DNA of 64,000 nt from Ruegeria sp. TM1040 (GCF_000014065.1 NC_008044.1:395501-459500); one strand, 5' to 3'. Shown: positions 53,212 to 63,210, counted from the stretch's first letter. Notes: a model not told the origin generated them from the sequence alone. Program-made: numbers and translations.

Positions 53212-55671
53212 TCACTTTCTCACTCTCTCCATCGCGGGGTCGAAGAGCGGTTTGAGCGAAGCGGTTGCAGCGATCTTGGTCCCTGCGATGTCGATTGACC
53301 AAGCGCCTGACGTGGCGATCTCTGAGGTCAGTGGCGTTTCGATCTCCGCAAATCCAATGCCGACCGCGCCTTGAAGGGTATGCCCATAGGCGCCGACCTG
53401 GATGTAGCCGACGGGTTTATCGTCGAGATAGATGATTTCATTACCATGCAGCAGCGGCTCGGGGTCTCTCAGCAGGAATTGCAGCATGCGCCGCTTGGGC
53501 GCGCCTGCGGCCTTTATTTTGGCGAGGGCGTCGCGCCCAATGAAGCCGCCGGGTTTGTCGAGCTTCACGGCAAAGCCCAGGCCTGCCTCAATTGGTGTGT
53601 CGGTATTGTCGAGATCCACGCCAAAGTCGCGATAAGCCTTTTCCAGTCGCAGCGAAGACAGTGTTTGCATCCCGGCATTGCGCAGCCCGTGGTCTGCGCC
53701 AGCCTGCATCAGCAGGTCATAGACTTGCACGGCGTGCAGGCTCGGGACGTGCAGTTCCCAGCCCAGCTCGCCGACATATGTGACACGGAGCGCGTGAATG
53801 CGAAAGAGCCCGACATCAATATGTTGCGCAGTCATGAAGGGAAAGGCCTCTTGCGAGAGGTCTGCGGCGCTCACTTTTGCGAGGATGTCCCGGGCCTTGG
53901 GTCCATGCAGGTTGATCTGCGTGATCCCGTCGGTCATATCCGTGATTGTTACAAATTCATCGGCGCCGATGTGGCGCCGCATCCAGGTCTCCGTATGGCC
54001 GTGGCTGTTCTCCCCGACCACAACCATGAAGCGGTCGACGTCCATGCGGGTTACCGTAAGGTCAGCTTCAAAGCCGCCCGCTTGGTTGGTCCAGGCGGTA
54101 TAGACCACCTTGCCGATGGGGACGTCGATGTCATTGCAGCTGATGCGATTTAGCAATGTACAGGCGTCACGTCCCTGGACAAGGAATTTTGCCATCGAGG
54201 ACATGTCCATCACGATTGCATCCTCGCGGGCGGCACGGTGTTCTTCGGCGTGCCAGTCAAACCAGTTCTGCCGGCCCCAGCTATAGCGGTCGATCTTCGC
54301 CGCCTCTGGGGTCGGGGCAAACCAGTCAGGCAGTTCCCAGCCGTGGCTCTCCGTGAAATAGGCCCCGGCGGCCCTGAGCCGGTCGTAGAGTGGCGAGCGC
54401 TTGAGGCCGCGGGCCGTTTTGAAGCTGTCGTTTGGAAAATGCGCGCCGAAGCTCTTGGCGAGGAGTTCGGGGGTGCGGGCGCGTCGGTAGGCGGGTGTGT
54501 TATGCGTGCCGTCGGCAAACCGGCTAACGTTGAACGCAGTGTGATCTACCGGGCAGCGTCCTTCCACAATCCAGTGCGCCAGTGTCTTGCCGACCCCCGG
54601 TCCATAGAGGATCCCGAGCGAGTTCATCCCCGCGGCAACCCAGCAATTACGCAGGCTGGGGGCCTCGCCGATCAGGGGGGCAAGATCTGGGGTAAAACTC
54701 TCGGGTCCGCAAAAGAGCTTGCGCACACCCGCTTCGGCGACCAGTGGCACACGGCTGAAAGCGGCTTCGAGGTGAGGGGCCATGCGATCCCAGTCCGGTT
54801 CAATCTCGCCAAAGGCAAAGTTGTCCGGGATGGCGTCGATCATCCACGGGGCGGCGTCGGGTTCGAACATGCCGACCAGCAAGCCGCCAACTTCTTCTCG
54901 GTAGTAGGACCAATTGTGCGGATCCTCGAGCAGTGGCAGATCGCGGTGGATACCCTCGATCTCTTCTGTGATCAGATAATAGTGTTCTGCGGCCTGCAGC
55001 GGCAGATTAAGGCCAGCCTTTGCGCCGATCTGACGCGACCACATGCCCGCAGCAATAACCACATGCTCGGCAGCGATGTCGCCATGATCGGTACGTACAC
55101 CAACAGCGCGTCCTTGCCGCGTGAGGATATCTGTCACAGCGACATCTTCAAGGATCTGCGCGCCGCGAGTGCGCGCGCCGCGCGCCAGCGCCATCGTTGT
55201 GTCCACCGGGTTGGTGCGGCCTTCCTTGGGATACCAGAAGGCGGCAAGCGTGTTGCTGAAGTCGCCAATCGGAAAGCGTTCCTGCGCCTCGCGCGGTGAG
55301 ATCTCGTGGATTTCGAAACCGTGAAGGTTCATGAAGGCCGCGCCACGGCGCATTTCCTCAAGGCGTTCCGCGGTGTCTGCCGGTTGAATGTAGCCGACTT
55401 CGCGCCAGCCGGTCGCCAGTCCTGTTTCTGCCTCAAGGCCAGCAATCAGTTCGCGGCCGTGTAGATAGAGTTCGCATTCCCACTCCGCACCGAGAACGGC
55501 CGGGACGATTTCGCCTGCGGCGTGCCACGTTGTGCCAGCTGTCAGTTTGTCGCGCTCCAGAATCACAACGTCTGTCATGCCAAGTTGCGTGAGGTGATAG
55601 GCGATATTGCAGCCGATCGACCCCCCGCCGATGATCACGACTTGCGCTTGGGTCGGAAGGGAAGAGGGCAT
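53212..55671 (-). CDS. Dimethylglycine dehydrogenase-like FAD/GcvT fusion enzyme
   Basis: An 819-residue enzyme of the dimethylglycine/sarcosine dehydrogenase family. An N-terminal DAO domain has GGGSIG near residue 15-20, and His50 in TAGTTWHAAG corresponds to the histidine that covalently binds FAD in this family. From about residue 430 a folate-binding GcvT-like domain follows, ending in the aminomethyltransferase beta-barrel. It would demethylate N-methylated glycine with transfer to tetrahydrofolate. The ATG at 55671 has AGGAG upstream. Divergent from a BetI-like repressor, it fits glycine betaine breakdown; dimethylglycine versus sarcosine is not settled. Confidence 0.88.
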   Translation of the reverse strand: MPSSLPTQAQVVIIGGGSIGCNIAYHLTQLGMTDVVILERDKLTAGTTWHAAGEIVPAVLGAEWECELYLHGRELIAGLEAETGLATGWREVGYIQPADTAERLEEMRRGAAFMNLHGFEIHEISPREAQERFPIGDFSNTLAAFWYPKEGRTNPVDTTMALARGARTRGAQILEDVAVTDILTRQGRAVGVRTDHGDIAAEHVVIAAGMWSRQIGAKAGLNLPLQAAEHYYLITEEIEGIHRDLPLLEDPHNWSYYREEVGGLLVGMFEPDAAPWMIDAIPDNFAFGEIEPDWDRMAPHLEAAFSRVPLVAEAGVRKLFCGPESFTPDLAPLIGEAPSLRNCWVAAGMNSLGILYGPGVGKTLAHWIVEGRCPVDHTAFNVSRFADGTHNTPAYRRARTPELLAKSFGAHFPNDSFKTARGLKRSPLYDRLRAAGAYFTESHGWELPDWFAPTPEAAKIDRYSWGRQNWFDWHAEEHRAAREDAIVMDMSSMAKFLVQGRDACTLLNRISCNDIDVPIGKVVYTAWTNQAGGFEADLTVTRMDVDRFMVVVGENSHGHTETWMRRHIGADEFVTITDMTDGITQINLHGPKARDILAKVSAADLSQEAFPFMTAQHIDVGLFRIHALRVTYVGELGWELHVPSLHAVQVYDLLMQAGADHGLRNAGMQTLSSLRLEKAYRDFGVDLDNTDTPIEAGLGFAVKLDKPGGFIGRDALAKIKAAGAPKRRMLQFLLRDPEPLLHGNEIIYLDDKPVGYIQVGAYGHTLQGAVGIGFAEIETPLTSEIATSGAWSIDIAGTKIAATASLKPLFDPAMERVRK

Positions 55672-55746
55672 AGTCTCAACTCCTGCAGCGAACTCTAATT
55701 TGATCAAATGGCTAGCTTGACCCTAAGCCAAAATCAAGAAATTGAT

Positions 55747-55760
55747 TGAATGAGCATTCA
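55747..55760. promoter_or_regulatory. BetI-like operator
   Basis: TGAATG-AG-CATTCA, 13 bases before the regulator start codon and 76 before the divergent dehydrogenase. It resembles, from memory, BetI sites of the TTGAACG-type. It would repress both genes. Confidence 0.55.
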
Positions 55761-55772
55761 GTGGAGTGGATA

Positions 55773-56426
55773 ATGTCAGACAACTTGCCTAAAAAGCAGC
55801 CACGAACCGCACCGCCCGAAGCCCGGCGTGAGCAGTTGATCGATGCGACCATCACTGCAATCAGCACATATGGTCTCTCGGGAACAACACTGGCGAAGGT
55901 CACGGCGGAGGCAGGTCTGTCGCTTGGGCTGGTTAATTTCCATTTCAAAAGCAAGGAGGCGCTTCTGACGGCAACGTTGACGCATCTTGCAGACGAACAC
56001 CGCGCCCTTTGGTTCACAAGGTCCTCACAGCCGGATGTGTCTGCCGCTGACAAACTGAAGCTCATCGTCGACGCGCAGTTTCACGCCAAGATCTGCAACC
56101 GCCGCAAGCTTTCGGTCTGGTTTGCATTCTTCGGTGAGAGTCGCCCGCGCAAAGCCTATCGGGAGCTGACTGGCCCCCTCGATGAGGAGCGTCAGATTGC
56201 GACCTCTCGCTTGTGTGCGGACATCATAGCAGAGGGTGGCTACAGCGGCATCGATTCCGATACGGTTTCGGCGATGCTCGAAAGCCTCTTTGACGGGTTC
56301 TGGCTCAATATTCTGATGTATCCAGACCGCTTTACACGGCAGTCAGCCAAGGCGCAGGTTCTGTCGTATCTGCGGCTTTGCTTTCCGCAGCACTTCACGT
56401 GCCTCGATGCCGAAACGTTTGCATGA
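55773..56426 (+). CDS. TetR-family regulator, BetI-like
   Basis: A 217-residue TetR protein with helix-turn-helix TTLAKVTAEAGLSLGLVNFHF (split over residues 38-58) and a BetI-like C-terminal domain (KLSVWFAFFGESRPRKAYREL). BetI represses choline and glycine betaine genes and is released by choline. Here it faces a dimethylglycine-dehydrogenase-like gene rather than betAB. The ATG at 55773 (GGAG upstream) is chosen over an in-frame ATG at 55746. Confidence 0.86.
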   Translation: MSDNLPKKQPRTAPPEARREQLIDATITAISTYGLSGTTLAKVTAEAGLSLGLVNFHFKSKEALLTATLTHLADEHRALWFTRSSQPDVSAADKLKLIVDAQFHAKICNRRKLSVWFAFFGESRPRKAYRELTGPLDEERQIATSRLCADIIAEGGYSGIDSDTVSAMLESLFDGFWLNILMYPDRFTRQSAKAQVLSYLRLCFPQHFTCLDAETFA

Positions 56427-56499
56427 GTGTCGTGCGTGGGACAAGTGCCTGCACAGGCGTGTGCCCATGGTGTTGGCTGTGTGTCTGTTGTGGGAAGGG

Positions 56500-56576
56500 T
56501 GGTAGCGGAGGAGGGACTTGAACCCCCGACACGCGGATTATGATTCCGCTGCTCTAACCAACTGAGCTACTCCGCC
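56500..56576 (-). tRNA. tRNA-Met (anticodon CAU)
   Basis: A complete cloverleaf read leftward from 56576. The acceptor stem GGCGGAG/CTCCGCT includes a G-U first pair; the D loop contains AGCTCAGTTGGTTAGAGC; the anticodon stem GCGGA/TCCGC encloses loop ATCATAA, so the anticodon is CAU; the T arm contains GGTTCAAGTCC. The CCA end is encoded. The elongator Met form is favoured because the acceptor stem is not that of the Ile2 or initiator tRNA. Confidence 0.93.
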
Positions 56577-56690
56577 GCTCGCTGTGTGGAGGCCATTTAC
56601 GGAATGCGATCGACAGGGTCAAGGGAGAAAACAGAAAGATCCGACATTTTGGAGATTTTTTTTGCCCGCCGTCCGGCTTCTTGTTTGATG

Positions 56691-57548
56691 TCAGCCAGTT
56701 ACGGCGATTGTGCCTTGGGGCGCAGCTTGTACGGCCACAGGGGCAGCGTCTTCGATTTCTGCCAGTTCGGGCTGCGGCAACTTGTCGAGCAGGGCAAAGA
56801 CCCGCGTGCGACAGGATTCTCCGCTCCAATCTGCGGGGTGAAATATGCGTGGCACGTCCGGGTGTCGGAGCGTAATCCGGCGCCAGCGATGGACGAGGAG
56901 CGTGCGCAGGCAGGCGCGTTGCAAGGGAGAGAGGTCTGGTGGGCTCCCGAGGGGCGCAAGGGCCTGGTCAAGAGCCGCGCAGCTCTGCCGCAATGGTTCT
57001 GGAAAGAGATCGTCCTGTAGCCAGCCGGGCACATGCGCCACATCGAGATTTGCAACCAGCATGTGCGAGGTCTCTGCGGCGTGCTGCATGGCAGGGCCCG
57101 GTGTGATCGCGGCGTGGCGATTGACCCGGATGCTGGTTAGTGGCGTCTGGTCGCAGAGCGCATCCAGCGTCTCCAGCCCGTCTGGCGTGCCCGCAACAAG
57201 CAAGGTCCAGGCGTCTGTTTCACATGTGCTGCGCGCGTAGATACGGGGGGTCACCAACGCGGATTGCTGCCGCCCAAAGGGAGTCAGGAAATGAAAGGAG
57301 CCCCGCCCGCGTCGCTGGCTCTCGGTCCAGCCATCCTTACGCAAACGGTGCAGCGCAACCCGAATGGCCTCTGGTTTGATGCCAAGCGGAGTAATAACCC
57401 GCGTCAAGGCAGCACTGCTGACGCCGGCGCCTTTGTCTTGCGCCATATCTCCGAGGAAGGACACGATGATGGACCAGACCCTCAGGCCATCCGGTTCAGT
57501 GAGCGCCGTGATTGCAGTGGTAAACCAGTCGTCGGTGTGTTGTGTCAT
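56691..57548 (-). CDS. paaX: PaaX-family transcriptional regulator
   Basis: A 285-residue regulator with a winged helix-turn-helix (SSAALTRVITPLGIKPEAIR, residues 44-63) and the PaaX middle and C-terminal domains (ending in HPADWSGESCRTRVFALL). PaaX proteins repress phenylacetate genes and are released by phenylacetyl-CoA. It lies 77 bases downstream of paaZ on the same strand, in keeping with this role. I start at 57548; the ribosome site is weak and an upstream ATG at 57596 is possible. Confidence 0.85.
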   Translation of the reverse strand: MTQHTDDWFTTAITALTEPDGLRVWSIIVSFLGDMAQDKGAGVSSAALTRVITPLGIKPEAIRVALHRLRKDGWTESQRRGRGSFHFLTPFGRQQSALVTPRIYARSTCETDAWTLLVAGTPDGLETLDALCDQTPLTSIRVNRHAAITPGPAMQHAAETSHMLVANLDVAHVPGWLQDDLFPEPLRQSCAALDQALAPLGSPPDLSPLQRACLRTLLVHRWRRITLRHPDVPRIFHPADWSGESCRTRVFALLDKLPQPELAEIEDAAPVAVQAAPQGTIAVTG

Positions 57549-57625
57549 GCAGATACGATAAGGGCTGGCGCGGGTTAGCGCCAGCCCAACTGCCATGACG
57601 TGACATCATCGAGGCTGAGGTGGGT

Positions 57626-59656
57626 TCAGAACGCCACCATGGTCAGCAGGTCGTATTCCGCCACCAGCTCATCATCTTGATTGGTGAGGGTCACATGCCA
57701 GCGGACCTCGCCATATTCTTCGTTTCGCGGGGTCTTGGCTTTGACGGTCAGGCGCACCTTGATGCTGTCGCCAGGCACCACCGGCTTCATGAAGCGCAGG
57801 TTATCAAGTCCGGTATTGGCGAGCACGGGGCCCTCATTCGGCTCTACGAACATGCCCGCTGCAAAGGACAGGAGCAGGTAGCCATGAGCAACGCGGCCGG
57901 GAAAGAACGGGTTTCGCTCTGCGGCGGCATCGTCCATGTGGGCATAGAAGGTGTCGCCGGTGAACTGCGCAAAATGGGCGACGTCATCGCTGGTGACGAC
58001 ACGCGGCGCGGTGTGCAGTGTTTCCCCAATCGTGAGTGCGCCAAAGCGGCGCGTGAAGGGATGTGCGGGCCCTGTGGTTTCGGGGCCGCCGGGCACCCAT
58101 TTGCCGGTGATCGCCGACAGAATCTCGGGCGAACCCTGTACCGCAGTGCGCTGCATGTAGTGTTTCACCGCACGCACGCCGCCCAGCTCCTCGCCGCCGC
58201 CGGCGCGACCGGGGCCGCCATGCACCATATGGGGCAGGGGAGAGCCGTGGCCCGTGGATTCCTTCATGGAGGTGGCATTGTTGATATAGACGCGTCCATG
58301 GAAGGCCGCGATGTTTAGCGTGACCTCGCGTGCGACCACCGGGTCTGCGGTGATCAGGGACGCCACGAGGGAGCCTTGGCCGCGATTGGCGAGTTCGGAC
58401 GCATGAGAAAGGTCGCGATAGCCCATGACGGTAGAGACAGGGCCAAAGGCTTCGGTGTCGTGCACATGTCGCGCGGCGTCCGGGTCGGCACAGTGGAACA
58501 GCATGGGCGGCACGAAGGCGCCTTTGTCTTTGTCAGCGCCCTCAACGGTGAAATTGTCGGGGTCGCCAAAGACGCGGGTGGCCTCGGTTGCGATTTTGTC
58601 GGCTTGCTCCAGCACATCGCGTTTTTGCGCGGCGGAGACCAGCGCGCCCATACGGGTGCTGTCGGCGCGTGGGTCACCAATGGTGATCTTGGCAAGCGCG
58701 GCGCTCAGCCCATCGATCACAGCGTTTACCTGTGCGTCGGGCACGATGATGCGGCGGATCGCAGTACACTTCTGACCCGCTTTGGTGGTCATCTCACGCT
58801 GTACTTCCTTGAGGAAGAGATCAAACTCCGCGCTACCGGGTGCTGCGTCGGGGCCGAGGATCGACGCGTTGAGGCTGTCTTGTTCCGCTACAAACCGCAC
58901 GGAGTTTTCAACAATCGCGGGGGTCTGGCGCAGTTTGAGCGCGGTTGCGGCAGAGCCGGTAAAGCTCACCACGTCCTGACAGGTCAGCCGGTCCAGCATG
59001 TCGCCAAGTCCGCCACTTACCAGTTGCAACGCCCCTTCGGGCAGAAGACCGCTGTCGAGCATTAGGCGCACGGCGGCCTCGGTGACGTAGCAGGTGGCGG
59101 TGGCTGGTTTTACAATGGCCGGAACACCGGCGAGCAGGGTGGGTGCGAGCTTTTCCAGCATGCCCCAGACCGGGAAGTTGAAGGCGTTGATATGTACCGC
59201 AACACCGGGCAGCGAGGTGCAGATGTGCTGGCCCATAAAGCTGCCGTGGCGCGACAGTTGCTCGACCGCGCCGTCTGTATAGACCGTGCTGTCGGGCATT
59301 TCGCGTCGCCCCTTGGAGGCAAAGACAAACACCGTGCCGATGCCGCCGTCCACGTCGATCAGGTGGTCCTTCTGGGTCGCGCCGGTGTCAAAGCTCTGGT
59401 CGTAGAGCTCTTGTTTGTGGGCGTCCAAATGCTGCGCCAGCGCCTTGAGCATGCGGGCGCGGTCATGGAAGGTCATGGCGCGCAGGGCGGGGCCGCCCGT
59501 ATCGCGGGCATGATCGAGCATCGCTTGCACATCGAGCGTGGCATTGCCCGCGCGCGCAATCACCTCTCCGGTGATGGCAGAGGCAATCTCGCGTGCGCTG
59601 TGGTCCGGTGCGATCCATTCTCCGGCGGCAAAGCTCGCCACATCTTTCGGGCACAT
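57626..59656 (-). CDS. paaZ: Bifunctional oxepin-CoA hydrolase/3-oxo-5,6-dehydrosuberyl-CoA semialdehyde dehydrogenase
   Basis: PaaZ opens the oxepin-CoA ring and oxidises the resulting semialdehyde during phenylacetate catabolism. The 676 residues (E. coli 681) comprise an aldehyde dehydrogenase with catalytic Cys297 ([12 protein letters not shown]) and Glu258 (RFVAEQD), then a MaoC-like hydratase from about residue 540 ([17 protein letters not shown]). GGGAGA precedes the ATG at 59656. It is divergent from paaG with a PaaR-type operator between. Fused form, so both activities are expected. Confidence 0.95.
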   Translation of the reverse strand: MCPKDVASFAAGEWIAPDHSAREIASAITGEVIARAGNATLDVQAMLDHARDTGGPALRAMTFHDRARMLKALAQHLDAHKQELYDQSFDTGATQKDHLIDVDGGIGTVFVFASKGRREMPDSTVYTDGAVEQLSRHGSFMGQHICTSLPGVAVHINAFNFPVWGMLEKLAPTLLAGVPAIVKPATATCYVTEAAVRLMLDSGLLPEGALQLVSGGLGDMLDRLTCQDVVSFTGSAATALKLRQTPAIVENSVRFVAEQDSLNASILGPDAAPGSAEFDLFLKEVQREMTTKAGQKCTAIRRIIVPDAQVNAVIDGLSAALAKITIGDPRADSTRMGALVSAAQKRDVLEQADKIATEATRVFGDPDNFTVEGADKDKGAFVPPMLFHCADPDAARHVHDTEAFGPVSTVMGYRDLSHASELANRGQGSLVASLITADPVVAREVTLNIAAFHGRVYINNATSMKESTGHGSPLPHMVHGGPGRAGGGEELGGVRAVKHYMQRTAVQGSPEILSAITGKWVPGGPETTGPAHPFTRRFGALTIGETLHTAPRVVTSDDVAHFAQFTGDTFYAHMDDAAAERNPFFPGRVAHGYLLLSFAAGMFVEPNEGPVLANTGLDNLRFMKPVVPGDSIKVRLTVKAKTPRNEEYGEVRWHVTLTNQDDELVAEYDLLTMVAF

Positions 59657-59742
59657 GTCTCGTGTCTCCCTGAAGCCTGTTGTGCAAATGCAGTGCCAGC
59701 GCCCGAGTTCGGGGCGGCTCATTTTCCTGATTGAATATATTG

Positions 59743-59756
59743 ACCGTCCGGTCGGT
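59743..59756. promoter_or_regulatory. PaaR-type operator between paaZ and paaG
   Basis: ACCGTCC-GGTCGGT is a 14-bp palindrome with one mismatch, of the type bound by PaaR/TetR proteins of this pathway. It overlaps TTGACC (59740-59745), a possible -35 element for paaG, and lies 87 bases upstream of paaZ. Confidence 0.65.
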
Positions 59757-59816
59757 TTATGCAAGTCTTTTCCCAATCGAGCGCGAAATCGGTCGCCAGG
59801 GGCAAGGGGAGGGCTC

Positions 59817-60602
59817 ATGGAACAGAGCATTCTGACACAGGATCACGACACATGGTGCGAGATCACGCTGAACCGCCCGGATCGGCTCAATGCGTTTACC
59901 GATGAGATGCATCTGGCCCTGCGTGCCGCTTTGGAAGAGGCGCGCGACTCTGGAAAGCGGGCGTTGCTGCTCACGGGTGCTGGGCGCGGGTTTTGCGCGG
60001 GTCAGGATCTGTCGGCGCGCAATCCGGACGCGGCGGGAGGCCCCGTGGATTTGGGCTATACGGTGCGCACGTTTTATGCGCCACTCGTGAATCTGATCCG
60101 ATCGCTGGAGTTTCCGGTCGTCTGCGCCGTCAATGGCGTTGCCGCAGGGGCAGGGGCGAACCTGTCGCTGGCCGCAGACATTGTGCTCGCTGCACAGAGC
60201 GCGAAGTTCATCCAGTCTTTTGCCAAGGTCGGCCTCATCCCCGACACCGCTGGCAGCTATCACCTGCCGCGCCTACTGGGCGAGGCCCGTGCCAAGGCTC
60301 TGGCCTTGACCGGAGAGCCTCTGAGTGCCGAACAGGCCGCGGATTGGGGACTCATTTGGAAATGCGTTGCGGATGAGGCGTTGATGGACGAGGCCCGCAC
60401 CCTGACGGCAAAGCTCGCCGACGGGCCGACACTGGGGCTGGGGCTGACCAAATCTCTGATCCAGACCTCGGGTGCCTATACGCTTGCAGAGCAACTCGAG
60501 CGTGAGGCGGATGCGATGAAGACCTGTGGCGAGAGCGCGGATTACGCCGAAGGTGTGCGCGCCTTTCTGGAAAAACGAACGCCCGTGTTTCGGGGGCAAT
60601 AA
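59817..60602 (+). CDS. paaG: Ring 1,2-epoxyphenylacetyl-CoA isomerase
   Basis: A 261-residue crotonase-fold enzyme; in this pathway PaaG isomerises 1,2-epoxyphenylacetyl-CoA to oxepin-CoA. The oxyanion-hole loop GRGFCAGQDL (about 56-65) and NGVAAGAGANLSLA are present. Length equals E. coli PaaG (262). GGGGAGGG precedes the ATG. First gene of a paaG-paaI-paaK-paaR unit. Confidence 0.92.
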   Translation: MEQSILTQDHDTWCEITLNRPDRLNAFTDEMHLALRAALEEARDSGKRALLLTGAGRGFCAGQDLSARNPDAAGGPVDLGYTVRTFYAPLVNLIRSLEFPVVCAVNGVAAGAGANLSLAADIVLAAQSAKFIQSFAKVGLIPDTAGSYHLPRLLGEARAKALALTGEPLSAEQAADWGLIWKCVADEALMDEARTLTAKLADGPTLGLGLTKSLIQTSGAYTLAEQLEREADAMKTCGESADYAEGVRAFLEKRTPVFRGQ

Positions 60603-60605
60603 TCC

Positions 60606-61037
60606 ATGTCATTGACCGCACAACAACGGGCAGAGAAATCCGCACAGGCCATGTGGGCCGACGATCAGGCGTCCAAATGGGCCGGCATGGGCATCGAACG
60701 TGTCGACGAGGGCAGTGCCGCGCTGGCCCTGACCGTCGAAGCGCATCACTGCAACGGCCATGGGATCTGCCATGGCGGCGTGATCTTCATGCTCGCCGAC
60801 AGCGCCTTTGCCTTTGCCTGTAACAGCCGCAACCAGGCGACGGTGGCGCAGCACAATATGATCAGCTTTATCGCGCCAGGTCGCAAAGGCGACAGGCTAC
60901 TGGCCGAGGCGCGTGAGGTTTCTCTGACCGGGCGCAGCGGCATCTATGACGTGAGCGTCAAGAATCAGGACGGGCAGCTGATTGCAGAGATGCGTGGCTG
61001 CTCGCGCGCGATCAAGGGACACCTCTTCGAGGAATGA
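60606..61037 (+). CDS. paaI: Phenylacetate-pathway thioesterase
   Basis: A 143-residue hot-dog thioesterase. The motif GICHGGVIFMLADSAFAFAC carries the catalytic Asp of the PaaI family. It hydrolyses hydroxylated phenylacetyl-CoA thioesters and probably relieves CoA trapping when the pathway stalls. It begins three bases after paaG. Confidence 0.93.
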   Translation: MSLTAQQRAEKSAQAMWADDQASKWAGMGIERVDEGSAALALTVEAHHCNGHGICHGGVIFMLADSAFAFACNSRNQATVAQHNMISFIAPGRKGDRLLAEAREVSLTGRSGIYDVSVKNQDGQLIAEMRGCSRAIKGHLFEE

Positions 61038-61092
61038 CCCGAGGCACCCGGACCACGGGTGCAGACAGACACCAAGGCGATGGAGGACGCCC

Positions 61093-62403
61093 ATGCTTGA
61101 TTTGACACCAAACCGGGACGAATTGGATCCGATCGAGATCGCGTCCATCGACGAGATCCGCAGCCTGCAATTGGAGCGCCTGAAATGGTCGCTGCGCCAC
61201 GCCTATGACAATGTGGCGATGTATAAGGCGCGGTTTGATGCAGCGGGCGTCCACCCCGACGACCTGCAGGAGCTGTCGGATCTCGCAAAGTTCCCCTTCA
61301 CCACCAAAGGTGATCTGCGCGATGCCTATCCTTTTGGGATGTTTGCGGTCCCGCGCGAACAGATCCTCCGGCTGCATGCGTCTTCTGGCACCACGGGCAA
61401 GCCGACCGTGGTGGGGTACACGCGAAAGGACATCGACACTTGGGCGGACCTCTTGGCGCGGTCCTTGCGCGCCTCCGGCCTGCGGCGCGGCGATATGGTG
61501 CATAACGCCTATGGCTACGGGCTGTTCACTGGCGGGCTTGGCGCACATTACGGCATTGAGCGCCTCGGCGCGACGGTGGTGCCGATGTCGGGCGGCCAGA
61601 CCGAAAAGCAAGTGACGCTGATTGAGGATTTCCGCCCCGACGGCATCATGGTGACGCCGTCCTACATGCTGAACATCCTCGAGCAATATCACCGCATGGG
61701 GATCGATCCGCGTAGCTCTTCGCTGAAGGTTGGCGTCTTTGGCGCGGAACCCTGGACCGATGCGATGCGCCGCGAGGTCGAGGCGGCCTTTGATATGCAT
61801 GCGGTGGATATCTATGGTCTCTCGGAAATCATGGGGCCGGGTGTCGCCAATGAATGTGTGGAGACGAAGGACGGGCCGGTCATCTGGGAGGATCACTTCC
61901 TGCCGGAAATCATCGACCCCGAAACAGGCGCGGTGCTGCCCGATGGCGAGTTGGGCGAACTGGTCTTCACAACACTCACCAAGGAAGGCCTGCCGATGGT
62001 GCGCTACCGCACCCGCGACCTGACACGCCTGCTCCCGGGCACGGCGCGTTCAATGCGGCGGATGGCCAAGATCACCGGCCGGTCGGATGACATGATCATC
62101 CTGCGGGGCGTCAATGTGTTTCCCAGCCAGATCGAAGAGCAGATGCTCACGGTAGAGGCGCTCGCGCCCTACTATCAGATCGAGCTTTACAGCAAGGGCC
62201 GCATGGACGCGATGCGCATCCATGTCGAGGTCTTGCCAGCGGCCACCGCACCCGAACAACGCGAGGCCTGCACCAAGCAGCTGGCCAAGCGGATCAAGGA
62301 TATCGTTGGCATCTCGGCAGAGATTTCGGTAGGCGAGCCCGGCAGTGTCGAACGCTCGCAGGGCAAGGCGCGCCGCGTCGTCGACAATCGCAACAAAGGA
62401 TAA
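61093..62403 (+). CDS. paaK: Phenylacetate-CoA ligase
   Basis: A 436-residue adenylate-forming enzyme that activates phenylacetate with ATP and CoA, the first pathway step. The P-loop LHASSGTTGKPTVVGYTRKD lies near residue 95; YGLSEIMGPGVANEC and GRSDDMIILRGVNVFPSQIE are the later family motifs. GGAGGA precedes the ATG. The frame is open upstream into paaI but without homology. The monooxygenase genes paaABCDE are not in the window. Confidence 0.95.
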   Translation: MLDLTPNRDELDPIEIASIDEIRSLQLERLKWSLRHAYDNVAMYKARFDAAGVHPDDLQELSDLAKFPFTTKGDLRDAYPFGMFAVPREQILRLHASSGTTGKPTVVGYTRKDIDTWADLLARSLRASGLRRGDMVHNAYGYGLFTGGLGAHYGIERLGATVVPMSGGQTEKQVTLIEDFRPDGIMVTPSYMLNILEQYHRMGIDPRSSSLKVGVFGAEPWTDAMRREVEAAFDMHAVDIYGLSEIMGPGVANECVETKDGPVIWEDHFLPEIIDPETGAVLPDGELGELVFTTLTKEGLPMVRYRTRDLTRLLPGTARSMRRMAKITGRSDDMIILRGVNVFPSQIEEQMLTVEALAPYYQIELYSKGRMDAMRIHVEVLPAATAPEQREACTKQLAKRIKDIVGISAEISVGEPGSVERSQGKARRVVDNRNKG

Positions 62404-62409
62404 GAACTC

Positions 62410-63006
62410 TTGGCCCGGACGATTGCCAAAGACCACGATCAAAAGCGCGCGCAGATCCTCGCGGCATCGGCGCGCCTTTTTGCCGAGGAAGGCTATGACC
62501 GGGCCTCGATGACGCAGATCGCGCGGGCCTGCGGGATCTCCAAGGCCAATATCTATCACTACTACGAGGGCAAGGACGCGCTGCTCTTTGACCTTCTCGA
62601 CAGCTATTTGCGCGGGCTCAGGGACCGGGTCTGCGGTCTTGAGCTGAGCGATCCGGACCCGGTTGTGCGCCTGCGCCTTATCCTGACCGAGGTACTTTTG
62701 GCCTATGAGGGCGCCGATCACGAACACAAGGTGCAGCTCAATGCGATGTCAGCGCTGCCGGAGCCACAACAGGAGCATCTGCGCGCGTATCAGCGTGAAA
62801 TGGTAAAATTCATGAGCGCTGCGATCCGCGATGCGGCGCCTGATACTTTGGCTGCGGACAAGGACAAGCTGCGCGCGGTGACGATGTCTGTGTTTGGGAT
62901 GCTGAACTGGCACTACATGTGGAATGCGGGCGCAGATACCGAGGACCGCAAAGGCTATGCCGATGTGGTTGCGCGCCTCACGCTTCACGGCGTCTCCGGG
63001 CTTTAG
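62410..63006 (+). CDS. paaR: TetR-family regulator of phenylacetate genes, PaaR-type
   Basis: A 198-residue TetR protein with helix-turn-helix MTQIARACGISKANIYHYYE (residues 34-53). The initiation codon is TTG at 62410, six bases after the paaK stop. Its place at the end of the paaG-I-K unit and the ACCG...CGGT operator between paaZ and paaG support a PaaR role, repressing until phenylacetyl-CoA accumulates. PaaX at 56691 is a second regulator of the same pathway. Confidence 0.87.
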   Translation: MARTIAKDHDQKRAQILAASARLFAEEGYDRASMTQIARACGISKANIYHYYEGKDALLFDLLDSYLRGLRDRVCGLELSDPDPVVRLRLILTEVLLAYEGADHEHKVQLNAMSALPEPQQEHLRAYQREMVKFMSAAIRDAAPDTLAADKDKLRAVTMSVFGMLNWHYMWNAGADTEDRKGYADVVARLTLHGVSGL

Positions 63007-63210
63007 ACCGCACCACAACCCATGATGCATCGGCAACGAACCGCGCTCTCTGCGCCATCGCCGAGGGAACGCTTGGGAACAATTTCCGACGTGCTACGTT
63101 TCTACATGGACGGTCAACCATCACCGGCGGCGAGGAGCCGGGAGGCAGTGTGGCGCATATGATGCGGCTCCTCCCCTTCTGGCTCCGGTCATCAGAGAGG
63201 AGATGGATCA

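Noticed and set aside
56500-56576. tRNA-Ile2 or initiator tRNA reading of the CAU tRNA
   Set aside because: Acceptor stem and D-arm match elongator tRNA-Met; the first pair is G-U, not the unpaired base of initiator tRNA.
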